The notes: generated by a model not told the origin, from the sequence alone. Shown: positions 24,330-32,676, numbered from the stretch's first letter. The stretch: 37,614 nt of DNA from Noviherbaspirillum malthae (GCF_015352985.1 NZ_JACYXF010000062.1:1-37614), one strand, 5' to 3'. Numbers and translations are program-made.

Positions 24330-24375
24330 GTACTGCATCCGTACTATTGGCCTGTGTTGGCGATCGAACTACTCT
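24330..24375 (+). promoter_or_regulatory. Regulon promoter D (DUF5666 operon)
   Basis: GTAC-TGCATCC-GTAC, then TA, TTGGCC as -35, a 17-nt spacer and TACTCT as -10 (24370-24375). It is the cleanest copy of the box. The DUF5666 start lies about 220 bp downstream, an unusually long leader that contains a possible small open frame. Confidence 0.78.
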
Positions 24376-24427
24376 TCTTAGCAAAGGGGCGCACTGTTTC
24401 AGCAACGAGCCGGCGACAGACTCCAGC

Positions 24428-24589
24428 ATGAACGGCAGAGGCAGTGGATCCCTGGATGAAAACCTGGCTGTCAGCCGGTTCTACGCGCCAGGCAGCATTC
24501 AAACGACCGAAAGCTCGATCAGTTTAATGATTCGAACGGCGGCTGCGCCTTTGGCTGGCACAGTCACTTATTACCTGGTGTTTAACTGA
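24428..24589 (+). CDS. Possible leader or small protein (53 residues)
   Basis: A frame starting MNGRGSGSLD and ending TVTYYLVFN, whose stop is 9 bp before the DUF5666 start codon. It fills most of the leader behind promoter D. No ribosome-binding site is seen and the composition is not distinctive. It could be a small gene coupled to DUF5666 or simply untranslated leader. Confidence 0.25.
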   Translation: MNGRGSGSLDENLAVSRFYAPGSIQTTESSISLMIRTAAAPLAGTVTYYLVFN

Positions 24590-24598
24590 GGATGCATC

Positions 24599-25942
24599 AT
24601 GAAGAAACATGAAAGGTATTTCACTGTGTGGACTGCACGGAAAAGCGTTGTGGCCATCAATATCGGCGTGGCGTGCATGCTGGTCGCGTGCGGCGGTGGC
24701 GGCAGCGACGGATCGCAGACCAGCGGCACGACGCCGGGGACCACGGTCGCCAGCAAGAGCGGGCTCTTCGACGACGACATCCGTGCTCCGGCTGCGGCCG
24801 TTCCTGCCGTCCCTGCACCTGCCGTTACGCCGGCTGCGGCGCCCGCAGCGACTCCCGGTGCAACGGCGCCGGCGGCAGCCAGCACGACTGTCGTGGTTGG
24901 AAGAGTGACCGATACGACCAACCTGACGGTCAAGCGCGCCCGGTACGATGCCCGCCAGGCCAGCGTGCGCATCGACTATGCGGACAGCGATCTTAACCAG
25001 ATCAAGCTCGGCATGGTGGTGGAAATCGAATCGGCAAGGAGCGCCGCCGATGCGGTTCCGACGGCGGTCTCGATCTCCGCGCACAGCTTCCTCAAGGGAC
25101 GCCTCGATGCTTACGATGCCGTGCGTCGTGTATTGATCGTCAACGGCGTCACCATTAATGTGCCTGTCGATACGGTATTCGAAGGTTTCACCGGCCTGCT
25201 CGATACCACGCTGCGGGCCGGCGATTACCTTGAGGTGTACGGCTTCGCGGATGCAGCCGGCGGCGCGATCGCGACGCGGATCGAAAGGAAGACCGGCGGC
25301 GAAGATTTGCGCATGACAGGGGCGGTAGCGAATCTGAATACGAGCTTGAAAACATTCTCCCTTTACGGCAAGACGGTCAGCTACGGTAATGCCAAGGTAG
25401 AGGCCGAGGATTTCCCCAACGGCTTGATGAATGGCGCGATGGTCCGTGTCAAGGGCACGCAGACCGGCCAGGTTCTGTTTGCGGCAGAGGAAATCCGTTC
25501 AGCCGTCGATTCCTCGTCGTCTTCCAAGGATGGCCTGCGCACCGAGCAGGAAGGCGTCATTACCGATTACAAGGCGCTCGACAGCTTCATGGTGAACGGC
25601 TTGCAGGTCAATGCTGCTGGAGCCGAGACCAAGGGTGTGTTGCGCAACGGTACGAGGGCCGAGGTGGAAGGCGTGATGCGTCTCGGCGTGCTGGTGGCAT
25701 CCAAGGTCGAAAGCAAGGACGCTGACGACAGTTTCGGCAAGAGCAAGCTCGAGGGCGTGATATCGAATGTCAATGCTGCCGCGAGGAGCTTCCAGGTCAA
25801 CGGCGCGACAGTGACATGGAATTCTGCAACCGAGTTCGACGACGTTTCATCCGGGCAGCTGGCCGCCGGGATGCTGGTGGAGGTCGAAGGCACGGCTTCG
25901 CAGACGGGTCTCGTCGCAAGCAAGATCAAGCTCGATGACTGA
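24599..25942 (+). CDS. DUF5666 repeat lipoprotein
   Basis: A 447-residue protein starting MKKHERYFTV, with GAGG about 9 nt upstream. A lipoprotein signal ends in CMLVAC (about 26-31), so it is exported and lipid-anchored. Residues 55-95 are an Ala/Pro/Thr-rich linker. The rest contains at least four copies of the DUF5666 beta-barrel-like unit, recognisable as (G-x-L/V) then about 12 residues then F-x-V-N-G: near 165 (LKGRLDAYD), 240 (MTGAVANLN), 315 (QEGVITDYK) and 380 (LEGVISNVN). The function of DUF5666 is unknown; the fold suggests binding of a small ligand or polymer. It is first in an operon with two other exported proteins under promoter D. Confidence 0.85.
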   Translation: MKKHERYFTVWTARKSVVAINIGVACMLVACGGGGSDGSQTSGTTPGTTVASKSGLFDDDIRAPAAAVPAVPAPAVTPAAAPAATPGATAPAAASTTVVVGRVTDTTNLTVKRARYDARQASVRIDYADSDLNQIKLGMVVEIESARSAADAVPTAVSISAHSFLKGRLDAYDAVRRVLIVNGVTINVPVDTVFEGFTGLLDTTLRAGDYLEVYGFADAAGGAIATRIERKTGGEDLRMTGAVANLNTSLKTFSLYGKTVSYGNAKVEAEDFPNGLMNGAMVRVKGTQTGQVLFAAEEIRSAVDSSSSSKDGLRTEQEGVITDYKALDSFMVNGLQVNAAGAETKGVLRNGTRAEVEGVMRLGVLVASKVESKDADDSFGKSKLEGVISNVNAAARSFQVNGATVTWNSATEFDDVSSGQLAAGMLVEVEGTASQTGLVASKIKLDD

Positions 25943-25998
25943 GGTCGGGCAGGATGAGCCGGGACTGCACATTCCTTTCAATGAAAGAAGGAGCAGAT

Positions 25999-26403
25999 AT
26001 GAACAGAAGCCTGACGACATCAAGCATGCCGGCAATGTTTCGAATGTTACATCCGGCGAAAGTCATCGCGCTCGGCTTGCTGCTGGCCGGCTGCGGAGGC
26101 GGTGATTCTTCAAGCGGGTCGCTTGACGGCTTCGTTACCGCGGAAGAAGCGACTTTCAACAGCACCACGCATACGAGGGTTCTGTCGGCACCGCTGACGG
26201 TGGTGCCCAGGAAAACGGCTTCGGCGGCATTGCCAATGACCGCCGACAGCAAAGCCAGTGAAAAAATGGAGGACCGAAAATGCCAGCGGCAGGCCAGAAC
26301 GAGCAGCCTCGCAGGCAAGCCACCCAAAGGCATTACAACGAGGGCGAGCATCCGCAGCGATGCCTGTGCCATTGACAGTGCAGACGGCGCGTCTGCGGGC
26401 TGA
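25999..26403 (+). CDS. Small hypothetical lipoprotein
   Basis: A 134-residue protein starting MNRSLTTSSM, with GAAGGAG 8 nt upstream. The signal ends in LGLLLAGC followed by GGGDSSSG, a standard lipobox with a flexible Gly/Ser linker. LDGFVTAEEATFNSTTHTRVLSAPL follows and the last 60 residues are basic, with two Cys. I do not recognise the family. It lies 56 bp after the DUF5666 gene and 48 bp before another secreted protein, so the three are co-transcribed. The C-terminal half has less protein-like composition than the first half, which leaves room for a frameshift. Confidence 0.7.
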   Translation: MNRSLTTSSMPAMFRMLHPAKVIALGLLLAGCGGGDSSSGSLDGFVTAEEATFNSTTHTRVLSAPLTVVPRKTASAALPMTADSKASEKMEDRKCQRQARTSSLAGKPPKGITTRASIRSDACAIDSADGASAG

Positions 26404-26451
26404 TTCTCCTGAGGGAAGATCGGTCATCATTACTACTCTTGAGGAACTATC

Positions 26452-27453
26452 ATGTTTACATTGAACAAGCGGCGCATCATCGTTCTCAGCGCATTGGCAG
26501 CAGCCGCCGGCACCGTGTCGGCAGGCGACTTATCGGTTGAAGGAAGAATTTCAAATATCGCTCCTGATCCGGCCAACCCCGGTGCGGTCAAACTGCAATG
26601 CAATGGAGTTGCCATCACCGTTCCACCCACCGCAACCGTCACAACGCCGACGAATTCAATCGGCTTGGCCGATCTCCTGACCACCATGACTTTTCCAGGC
26701 CGTTCCGTAGTCGGCTGGGACAAGGGAACCTGCATTATCGAGGGAACGAATACTGGTGAGGACAACGTGGCATCGTCGGTGTATGTGGAGCCTGCCGAAA
26801 ACGTCATCGTCGGTGAGGTCTCGGAACCGGCCACCGCGACTACGCCCATGAAATTGCGTGGCGTGACCATCGTTCCGCTGACCAAGGAGAATACGGGCGG
26901 CCTGATGGTGATGAAGCCGCCGAAGAATGAATTCGGTGTCGAGATCAAGCTCGAGACAGTCCCCAAAGGCGATCTCAGTTCGGCCGAAGGTTACCTGAGC
27001 GATGACGGAAAGACGCTGTACGCTTATGTAATCGAAACCAGCGGCGGAGACCAGGCCGGCGATACGACGGCGCCTTTGGCGACCATACAGCGTGCCGATC
27101 TCGTCACGCGCAATGCCGCTACTTTCAATTACAAGGTGGAAGTCCGCGGCGGATGCACCTTCACGGGAACCGCCACCACGCAGACGGTCAATCTTGAAAT
27201 TTTAAGCGGTACCAAACCGAGTACGACCGTTCCGAACACCACCGAACCGAACTGGATCAGAATGGACGTCGCCTGCACGCTCGATCCGGCGGCCCCGGGC
27301 AATGGCTTGTACCGCTACAAGAACGATAATTTCCGGGCGACAGCGGTGCCGACTGTAATCAGGGCGAAGGTCCAGAGTCCGCCTGCTCCAACAGGTTCGC
27401 CGGCCCCGGCTCCGTATCCATGGTCTGAATCCATTCCTTTATCAATCCGTTAG
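26452..27453 (+). CDS. Secreted hypothetical protein
   Basis: A 333-residue protein starting MFTLNKRRII with GAGGAA about 7 nt upstream. A Sec signal ends near GTVSA (about 23). The mature part begins LSVEGRISNIAPDP, a G-x-I-x-x-I pattern reminiscent of the neighbouring DUF5666 units. Cys pairs lie near 50 and 93 and again near 232 and 276, probably disulfides. The C-terminus is Pro/Ala-rich (PPAPTGSPAPAP). No catalytic motif is visible and I do not recognise the family. It is the last gene of the promoter D operon, so it probably acts at the cell surface or in the medium with the DUF5666 lipoprotein. Confidence 0.82.
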   Translation: MFTLNKRRIIVLSALAAAAGTVSAGDLSVEGRISNIAPDPANPGAVKLQCNGVAITVPPTATVTTPTNSIGLADLLTTMTFPGRSVVGWDKGTCIIEGTNTGEDNVASSVYVEPAENVIVGEVSEPATATTPMKLRGVTIVPLTKENTGGLMVMKPPKNEFGVEIKLETVPKGDLSSAEGYLSDDGKTLYAYVIETSGGDQAGDTTAPLATIQRADLVTRNAATFNYKVEVRGGCTFTGTATTQTVNLEILSGTKPSTTVPNTTEPNWIRMDVACTLDPAAPGNGLYRYKNDNFRATAVPTVIRAKVQSPPAPTGSPAPAPYPWSESIPLSIR

Positions 27454-28130
27454 CCACACCTTGTCCTTATGAGGTTGGCTTCTGTCGGATCACGTCGCTA
27501 CATCCATGCCGGCCGGGAGTCAGGTCATTGACCTCGGCCGGAAATAACTTTGCGTCTCCAACTCTCCAGTGGTCGACACAAGGACTTCTTGTATATCGCT
27601 GGAACAAGCGTTTCCAGTCCGATTTCCGGCTGTTTCCTTTCCTTGGCTTGCGTTATTGATTCCCTTTATTAGAGAACGCGGGCTCATCAACTGCTCGGCA
27701 ATCCCTCTTCAACAAGTCAAGAGCAGAATGGCCTGTCTTGCTGGCCATGGCCATCTTGACGCAGTGAGGGCAATTCTTTCATTGCAGGATAGCTTCGCCC
27801 GTCAGGCCAAAAGTGGCACAACCTAAGCTGGCATAAAGCGGTCGCAACCTTGCTCCTTGCATCTAGAACCCTCCCTGTCTTCCTTGCAACGGATAGCCGT
27901 TCAAATTGCTTTAGGCCATTGGTCATGGAGGTCTAGCTGCTGCCGCATCTTGCTTGCAAGCAGCCGTAGACGCAAGGAGCAGCTCCGCCGGCTTTACTGA
28001 AATCAAAGAAGTGCAAAGCCGGCTTGTCAGGCTGTTCTTTATTTGCGAAATTTTCTAAATATCGTTTTGAATGTAATCGCAAATATCACACAATGTAGTT
28101 TGAATTCTAATAAAAAATATCGATATACCT
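27454..28130. other. Long intergenic region before the sensor kinase
   Basis: About 680 bp with no supported gene; an 85-codon frame at 27569 lacks a ribosome-binding site. The last 100 bp are strongly AT-rich and should hold the kinase promoter; TTGAAT hexamers near 28069 and 28101 are possible -35 elements. No copy of the regulon box is present, apart from a weak GGCCATTGG near 27932. Confidence 0.5.
27509..27541. repeat. Nested inverted repeat
   Basis: CCGGCCG (27509-27515) and CGGCCGG (27535-27541) are perfect arms; inside them AGGTCA-T-TGACCT is a second dyad. It lies about 55 bp after the stop of the promoter D operon. With no T-run it is not a standard terminator; it may end transcripts with Rho or bind a dimeric protein. 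Confidence 0.6.
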
Positions 28131-29774
28131 ATGGTTGCAAACATGCATGATCGCGGGGATATCAACAGACTGGTACGGAGCGATGTTGATGCACGGGAAA
28201 TCAATGGACTCCGATTTATTCTGGCCTTCGCGGCGTTTCTCGGCTACTACGACAGTGTCTCAACAGAGACCAATTTCGTTCTTTTTGGATATGTGATCGT
28301 CGCAGCCGTACTTCTCATACCAGGTCTGTTAAGCAGCAAAAAGGCGAAATACCGCATGTTGTGGGTGGACATTGTTTTCTACTGCACTCTAGTGTGGGTC
28401 ACTGTTCCGATTCTTTCCGTTCTCTTCCTGTTTTTTGTTTTTGCGATCGTTGTCGGTTCCTTCAGTTATGGCTTGAGTGAGGGACGACGAGTTACTTTTG
28501 CGACCGTTTGCCTCTATGGGATGCTTGTTATCCTTTACGAGTGGAATCAGGAGATTCCGTGGGATCGTCTTCTATTGCGATGTACGTTTCTATTGGGAAT
28601 CGGCTTATTGATTTCTTATTGGGGCGGTGCCGAAAAGTCGCTGAAGGACTATCTTAATGTTCTCAAGGAAGTCACACGTCTTTCGAATCCGCGCTTTGGA
28701 GTCAATCTCAGTACGATCACCGTCTTGCGCAAGATTAAGGAACACTTTCAGGCCGACATATGCCTGATGGTTTCATATCAGCACGAGACGCTGAGCTACC
28801 AGTTCAGGCAGACCGGGACAACCCGGGAGCAGATAGAGCCGGAACCGCTGCCGGCAGGACTTCAGCCGCTGCTGCTTGCCTACCAAAAAAACGAAATCGT
28901 ATTGCATACCTATAATCGTTTGGGCAAGGTGCACTCCATATACAGCGTATTCGATGATGGGGGATGGCATGCGGGCGACCGGAAACTGAGTCAAGGGATT
29001 GCCGATTTTCTTGAAGTGCGCTCTTTCATTTCCGTTCCCATTCCTTCGGCAAAGGGAGCGGGGCGCGTGTTCGTTGCAGCCAAACGCAAGCGTTATAAAA
29101 AGGAAGATGTCGTACTCCTCCAGCAGATCGCCGACCAGGCGTTTACCGTTTTGCAGCAGCTTGAACTGGTCGACCGACTGGCTTCCGATGCGGCGCGCGA
29201 AGAGCGCAAGCGCATCGTCGGCGATCTGCATGACAGTACCATTCAGCCTTACATCGGCCTGAGGATGGGACTGGATGGCGTTTGCCGCAGGGCTACCGAG
29301 GACAACCCGCTGTATCCTCATCTGCACGGCTTGCGCGAAATGACAGCCCATGTCATCTCCGATCTGCGCAAGTACGTGGCTGATCTCAATAGCGGAAACC
29401 GCGGGGTAAGGGAATCGCTGTATGGTGCCCTGAACCGCCAGGTCGAAAAATTCGCTGCCTACTATGGTCTGCACGCGCAGATTGAAGTCGATGAACACCT
29501 GGTGGTTGCCGATCGACTTACCGTCGAAATTCTGCAGATGATCGCCGAAGGACTCAGTAACGTCTACAAGCATACCAATGCCAGGACGGCGACCGTTCGC
29601 GTTGCCGCACACAAGAATGCCCTGATGGTCGAGATCGTCAATCAAGGCGAACCGGCCACCGACAAGCTCTTCGTCCCGGGATCGATTGCACGCCGGGCGG
29701 AATCGCTTGGGGGTACGGTGCTGATCAAGGCAAAGTCCAATGCAACAACGGTCAGAATAAGCATACCAATGTGA
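28131..29774 (+). CDS. Membrane sensor histidine kinase, NarL-partner type (HisKA_3)
   Basis: A 547-residue protein. Residues 25-165 hold about five to six transmembrane helices, 185-345 a GAF-like domain (ICLMVSYQ, FISVPIP, LLQQIADQAFTVLQQLELV), 350-425 the HisKA_3 dimerisation domain with His367 in EERKRIVGDLHDS, and 460-547 the ATPase-like domain with N-box EGLSNVYKHTNA. The usual D-x-G-x-G nucleotide box reads VNQGEP, so Asp is replaced by Asn and the second Gly is missing, and the second glycine box is also poor. ATP binding may be altered. ATG 28131 has no clear ribosome-binding site. The response regulator follows 10 bp later. The AT-rich 5' part differs from its neighbours. Confidence 0.9.
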   Translation: MVANMHDRGDINRLVRSDVDAREINGLRFILAFAAFLGYYDSVSTETNFVLFGYVIVAAVLLIPGLLSSKKAKYRMLWVDIVFYCTLVWVTVPILSVLFLFFVFAIVVGSFSYGLSEGRRVTFATVCLYGMLVILYEWNQEIPWDRLLLRCTFLLGIGLLISYWGGAEKSLKDYLNVLKEVTRLSNPRFGVNLSTITVLRKIKEHFQADICLMVSYQHETLSYQFRQTGTTREQIEPEPLPAGLQPLLLAYQKNEIVLHTYNRLGKVHSIYSVFDDGGWHAGDRKLSQGIADFLEVRSFISVPIPSAKGAGRVFVAAKRKRYKKEDVVLLQQIADQAFTVLQQLELVDRLASDAAREERKRIVGDLHDSTIQPYIGLRMGLDGVCRRATEDNPLYPHLHGLREMTAHVISDLRKYVADLNSGNRGVRESLYGALNRQVEKFAAYYGLHAQIEVDEHLVVADRLTVEILQMIAEGLSNVYKHTNARTATVRVAAHKNALMVEIVNQGEPATDKLFVPGSIARRAESLGGTVLIKAKSNATTVRISIPM

Positions 29775-29784
29775 TGGAGGAAGA

Positions 29785-30441
29785 ATGGGCGAGCCGATAA
29801 CGATTCTTCTGGTTGACGACCACAAGACTGTTCTGTGGGGGCTGCAGCAATTGATGGAAAGCCAGGGCTCGAGACTCAAGGTGGTCGGCCTTGCTTCCGA
29901 ACCCAAGGAGGCCATGGCGCTGGCATCGTCACTCAATCCCGATGTGATTCTTCTTGATATCGATCTGGGCCAATGGAACTCGCTTGATCTGCTGCCTGAG
30001 TTCAAGAAATGCGGCCAGTCGAATATCCTGATGATTACCGGTGTGCGCGATCAGTTGATCCTCGACGATGCGATTGCTCGCGGTGCGCGCGGCGTGGTGC
30101 GCAAGGAGGAGTCGACTGACATTCTGTTGCGGGCGATCGAAAAAGTGGCGGCAGGACAGATATGGGTCGATCGGGAATCCACGGCGCGGGTTTTCGACTC
30201 CTTGATTGAAAAGGAAACCAAAAAGTCTTTCGAGGAGGAACGGCTACTGACGCTGACACCGAAGGAACGCAAAGTCATTGAAGTCCTGCTCAGCGATTCC
30301 ACGGCGCCGAACAAGGTGCTGGCGGAGCGCGCGACCATGAGTGAATTTACGTTTCGCAACCATCTGAGTTCCATTTATCAGAAATTGCAGGTCGAGAATC
30401 GGCTCGGCCTGTACGTATTTGCAAGCAAGCACTATCGCTAG
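29785..30441 (+). CDS. NarL/FixJ-family response regulator
   Basis: A 218-residue regulator 10 bp after the kinase stop, with GGAGGAA before ATG 29785. The receiver (1-125) has the acidic pair D11-D12, phospho-acceptor Asp58 (ILLDID) and the conserved Lys in VVRKEE. The C-terminal helix-turn-helix (about 155-215) has LTPKERKVIEVLLSD and MSEFTFRNHLSSIYQKLQVENR. The usual N-K-E-I-A of NarL helices reads NKVLAER, still compatible with DNA binding. It is the natural partner of the kinase and a candidate activator of the five matching promoters, as its two LuxR-type neighbours are. A two-gene operon is certain from spacing; the target is inference. Confidence 0.95.
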   Translation: MGEPITILLVDDHKTVLWGLQQLMESQGSRLKVVGLASEPKEAMALASSLNPDVILLDIDLGQWNSLDLLPEFKKCGQSNILMITGVRDQLILDDAIARGARGVVRKEESTDILLRAIEKVAAGQIWVDRESTARVFDSLIEKETKKSFEEERLLTLTPKERKVIEVLLSDSTAPNKVLAERATMSEFTFRNHLSSIYQKLQVENRLGLYVFASKHYR

Positions 30442-30651
30442 AGCCTGGCTTGAAAAAGCCTTGCACGGTTCTGCGCCATCTCGACCTCTGTCCGCGCCCG
30501 ATGGTGCATCCCTGCTTGCTTCGCATTCCGTGGAAACGGATGCCTTGTACCGCTGAAATGTTGGCTGCAATGACTTTGCCAAGGCTTGCGCCGGCTTGCC
30601 GAAAATGATTCTTCTTTGACTGCGCTGCGAGTACAGGTGTACTGATCATAC

Positions 30652-30697
30652 CCAGTGCATTTGTACCGGTCATTTCGGTACACCGCACCCTTATCCG
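30652..30697 (+). promoter_or_regulatory. Degenerate regulon box (F) before LuxR-type gene 2
   Basis: CCAG-TGCATTT-GTAC-CGGTCA, then 19 nt to TATCCG. It keeps TGCAT-N2-GTACC and the spacing to a TA-starting hexamer but lacks TATTGG, so the -35 would be poor. It overlaps the GTACCG dyad. Confidence 0.35.
30663..30681 (+). promoter_or_regulatory. GTACCG-N7-CGGTAC dyad before LuxR-type gene 2
   Basis: Perfect 6-bp arms with a 7-nt spacer, 85 bp before the start codon, followed by ACCGCACC. The same element with one arm mismatch and the same flank precedes LuxR-type gene 1 at 17635. Confidence 0.6.
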
Positions 30698-30765
30698 CTT
30701 TTCCCTTTAAGCCTATTCTCTTTTCCACGGCCTGCCTTTGTTTGTCCGGATGTTTGGAAAAGAAA

Positions 30766-31737
30766 ATGACTAACGTACATGAATTCTCAGAAGTGGTCTC
30801 TGCGCTCAATGCTGCTGCCCAGGCAAAGTCGGCGAGCGATTTTGCGGCGGAGGCAGCCGATGCGTTACGCAGGCTCATCAACTTTGACAAGATTGCATTC
30901 GGTATCGAAGGCCGCTCCATCGCTCCTGGTACCTGTGTCGCTCAACAGCAGACTTGCCGATACCGGCGCGTGAGGGGACGTGTCCGGCGATGGAACATTC
31001 CGGTAAAGCCGGTGATCCTGAACCGTGCCATTGATGACGGTGGCCAGCATGTCGCGGCCGTCACATGGCTTGTCGAGGGGACTCGTGCAGATCGACGAAA
31101 TGAAGAAATGAGTGCACCGCACGGAGTGCGCCAGACGCTGTTTCATATCGATCGCTCCCATGCCGGACAGGTCGGGAACTGGATGGCGGTGATCAAGCGG
31201 GTCAACGACGGTTTTGATGACCAGAATGTGCTCTTGCTCCGCGCCGTCTGGCCGCATGTGCTGCGCGCCTTCCGTGCCAATCTCGCCAGGCAGCTGGACA
31301 TCAATGACACGCGCCATGAGCAAAGATCGCTTGCGCTGATCAGCCGGCGGGGAAAGGTATCGGTGGCCGACAAGCGGTTTCAGGCTCTGTTCAACAAGGA
31401 GTGGCCCGAAGTGAATGGTCGCTCGCTGCCGCCGCTCGCAATGTTTGACTTGCTCGGCAAGCGATCCTTCGAAGGCAAGGCCATCAGTATCGTGGTCAAG
31501 CAGCAGATAGGCCAGGACATACTGGTCTGCGAAGCCGTGTCGCTGTCAATTTTGCACACGCTGGGACCAGCGGAAAGAGTCGTTGCCCACAGCCTGAAGG
31601 AGGGATTGGGCTACAAGGAGATTGCGCTCAAGATGGGAACCTCCCCGAACACCGTCAGAACGCAGATCTCCCGCATTTACAAGAAACTGGAAGTGCATGA
31701 CAAGAGCGCATTGGCAAAACTGCTGGCGGCGGCATAG
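30766..31737 (+). CDS. LuxR-type transcriptional regulator 2
   Basis: A 323-residue regulator starting MTNVHEFSEV, with GGAAAAG upstream; an earlier in-frame ATG at 30655 is rejected. Residues 1-200 are an unassigned domain without receiver or GAF-type hallmarks that I can name. The C-terminal 65 residues are a LuxR helix-turn-helix (LGYKEIALKMGTSPNTVRTQISRIYKKLEVHD). It is paralogous throughout to the product at 17845-18825: compare SPNTVRTQ with SPNTVRNQ, YKKLEV with YRKLEV, and the preceding LGPAERVVAHSLKEG with LGSVEKEIARHLAEG. As the intact copy it is a leading candidate for binding the shared promoter boxes. A DoxX gene follows on the same strand. Confidence 0.9.
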   Translation: MTNVHEFSEVVSALNAAAQAKSASDFAAEAADALRRLINFDKIAFGIEGRSIAPGTCVAQQQTCRYRRVRGRVRRWNIPVKPVILNRAIDDGGQHVAAVTWLVEGTRADRRNEEMSAPHGVRQTLFHIDRSHAGQVGNWMAVIKRVNDGFDDQNVLLLRAVWPHVLRAFRANLARQLDINDTRHEQRSLALISRRGKVSVADKRFQALFNKEWPEVNGRSLPPLAMFDLLGKRSFEGKAISIVVKQQIGQDILVCEAVSLSILHTLGPAERVVAHSLKEGLGYKEIALKMGTSPNTVRTQISRIYKKLEVHDKSALAKLLAAA

Positions 31738-31944
31738 CGATGGCAGAGGAAGGTCCGCAGCGCAATAGCAGACACCCCCACTGCGCAAAACATGAGAGAC
31801 GATGCGTGCTTTGGTACCGGTGAGGCGCAACCGGTTCTGTGGTACGAAGTGCATGCACGAGAGCATGACCGCTCTAACCGAATCGGTCGAACCAAGACTT
31901 GATGGATGATCTGAGCGCACTGGACACATGCACAGTCGATAATC

Positions 31945-32400
31945 ATGGGATATCCGGGCGAAACAACGACTGCCAGCTCCCGACCGATGGGGGATGCAAC
32001 TCGCGCTGGCGACCTTGGGAAATTGATGTTGCGAGCGGCGGTGGCAACGCTGCTGCTGTTTCATCGGTATTGCCTGATGTACGAAGGCTTCGTTACGGTC
32101 ATGGTGGCCTTGAATGAAAATGACGTGGCGGCATTTCAGACCTGTATCGTCTACGTCGGTGAAGTCCTTGCTCCACTGATGGTGCTGTTCGGCATATGGA
32201 CCCGGATGGCGGCATTGATCATCACCGTCAACATGTTCCTTTCCATCCTGGTGACGCCCAGCCGGCAATTCGCGGGGCTGCCTGCTTTCGCTGGCTGGCG
32301 CCTGGAATTGCAGGCTTTTTTCCTGATCCTCTCGATTGCCATCGCATTGTTCGGCGCAGGAAAATACAGCATCGGCGGGACCTTGGGCCGATGGAATTGA
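31945..32400 (+). CDS. DoxX-family membrane protein 2
   Basis: A 151-residue protein with four transmembrane helices (about 28-48, 70-92, 92-108, 122-142). The core LRAAVATLLLFHRY and EVLAPLMVLFGIWTRMAAL is typical of DoxX, and GAGKYSIGGTLGRWN at the C-terminus repeats the end of DoxX protein 1. The start is uncertain: ATG 31945 has no ribosome-binding site, and ATG 32026 at the first helix is possible, but 31945 gives the same length as the paralog. It lies 207 bp behind LuxR-type gene 2, with ACCGGT and GGTAC half-sites between (31814-31845). Confidence 0.82.
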   Translation: MGYPGETTTASSRPMGDATRAGDLGKLMLRAAVATLLLFHRYCLMYEGFVTVMVALNENDVAAFQTCIVYVGEVLAPLMVLFGIWTRMAALIITVNMFLSILVTPSRQFAGLPAFAGWRLELQAFFLILSIAIALFGAGKYSIGGTLGRWN

Positions 32401-32676
32401 GTCGACAGGCGAAGTTGAACGCTGCAGAACAAGACATCGTCGGGGCGGTCCTTCTCCTCCATTGAAAATCTCCCGGAGATCGCGTCCCGGATCTCATCAG
32501 GTGCAGATCAGGCTCGGTGACAAGCACTGCCTGATCCGAATCTTCAGCATTGGACTGACGGATACCTTCAGTGCCCTGCGATTGGTTTTCAGGGAAGCGT
32601 TACCATTGCGTTCCATACCGCTCTCAAGGCCAGCATATTCTGGTAGCTGCCTGGCGACTTCAAGACTTTGGACCCT

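Noticed and set aside
27569..27826. 85-codon plus-strand frame
   Set aside because: No ribosome-binding site, no motif, and no conserved-looking segment.
30446..30459. GGCTT-GAAA-AAGCC hairpin after the response regulator as terminator
   Set aside because: The stem is only 5 bp and no T-run follows.
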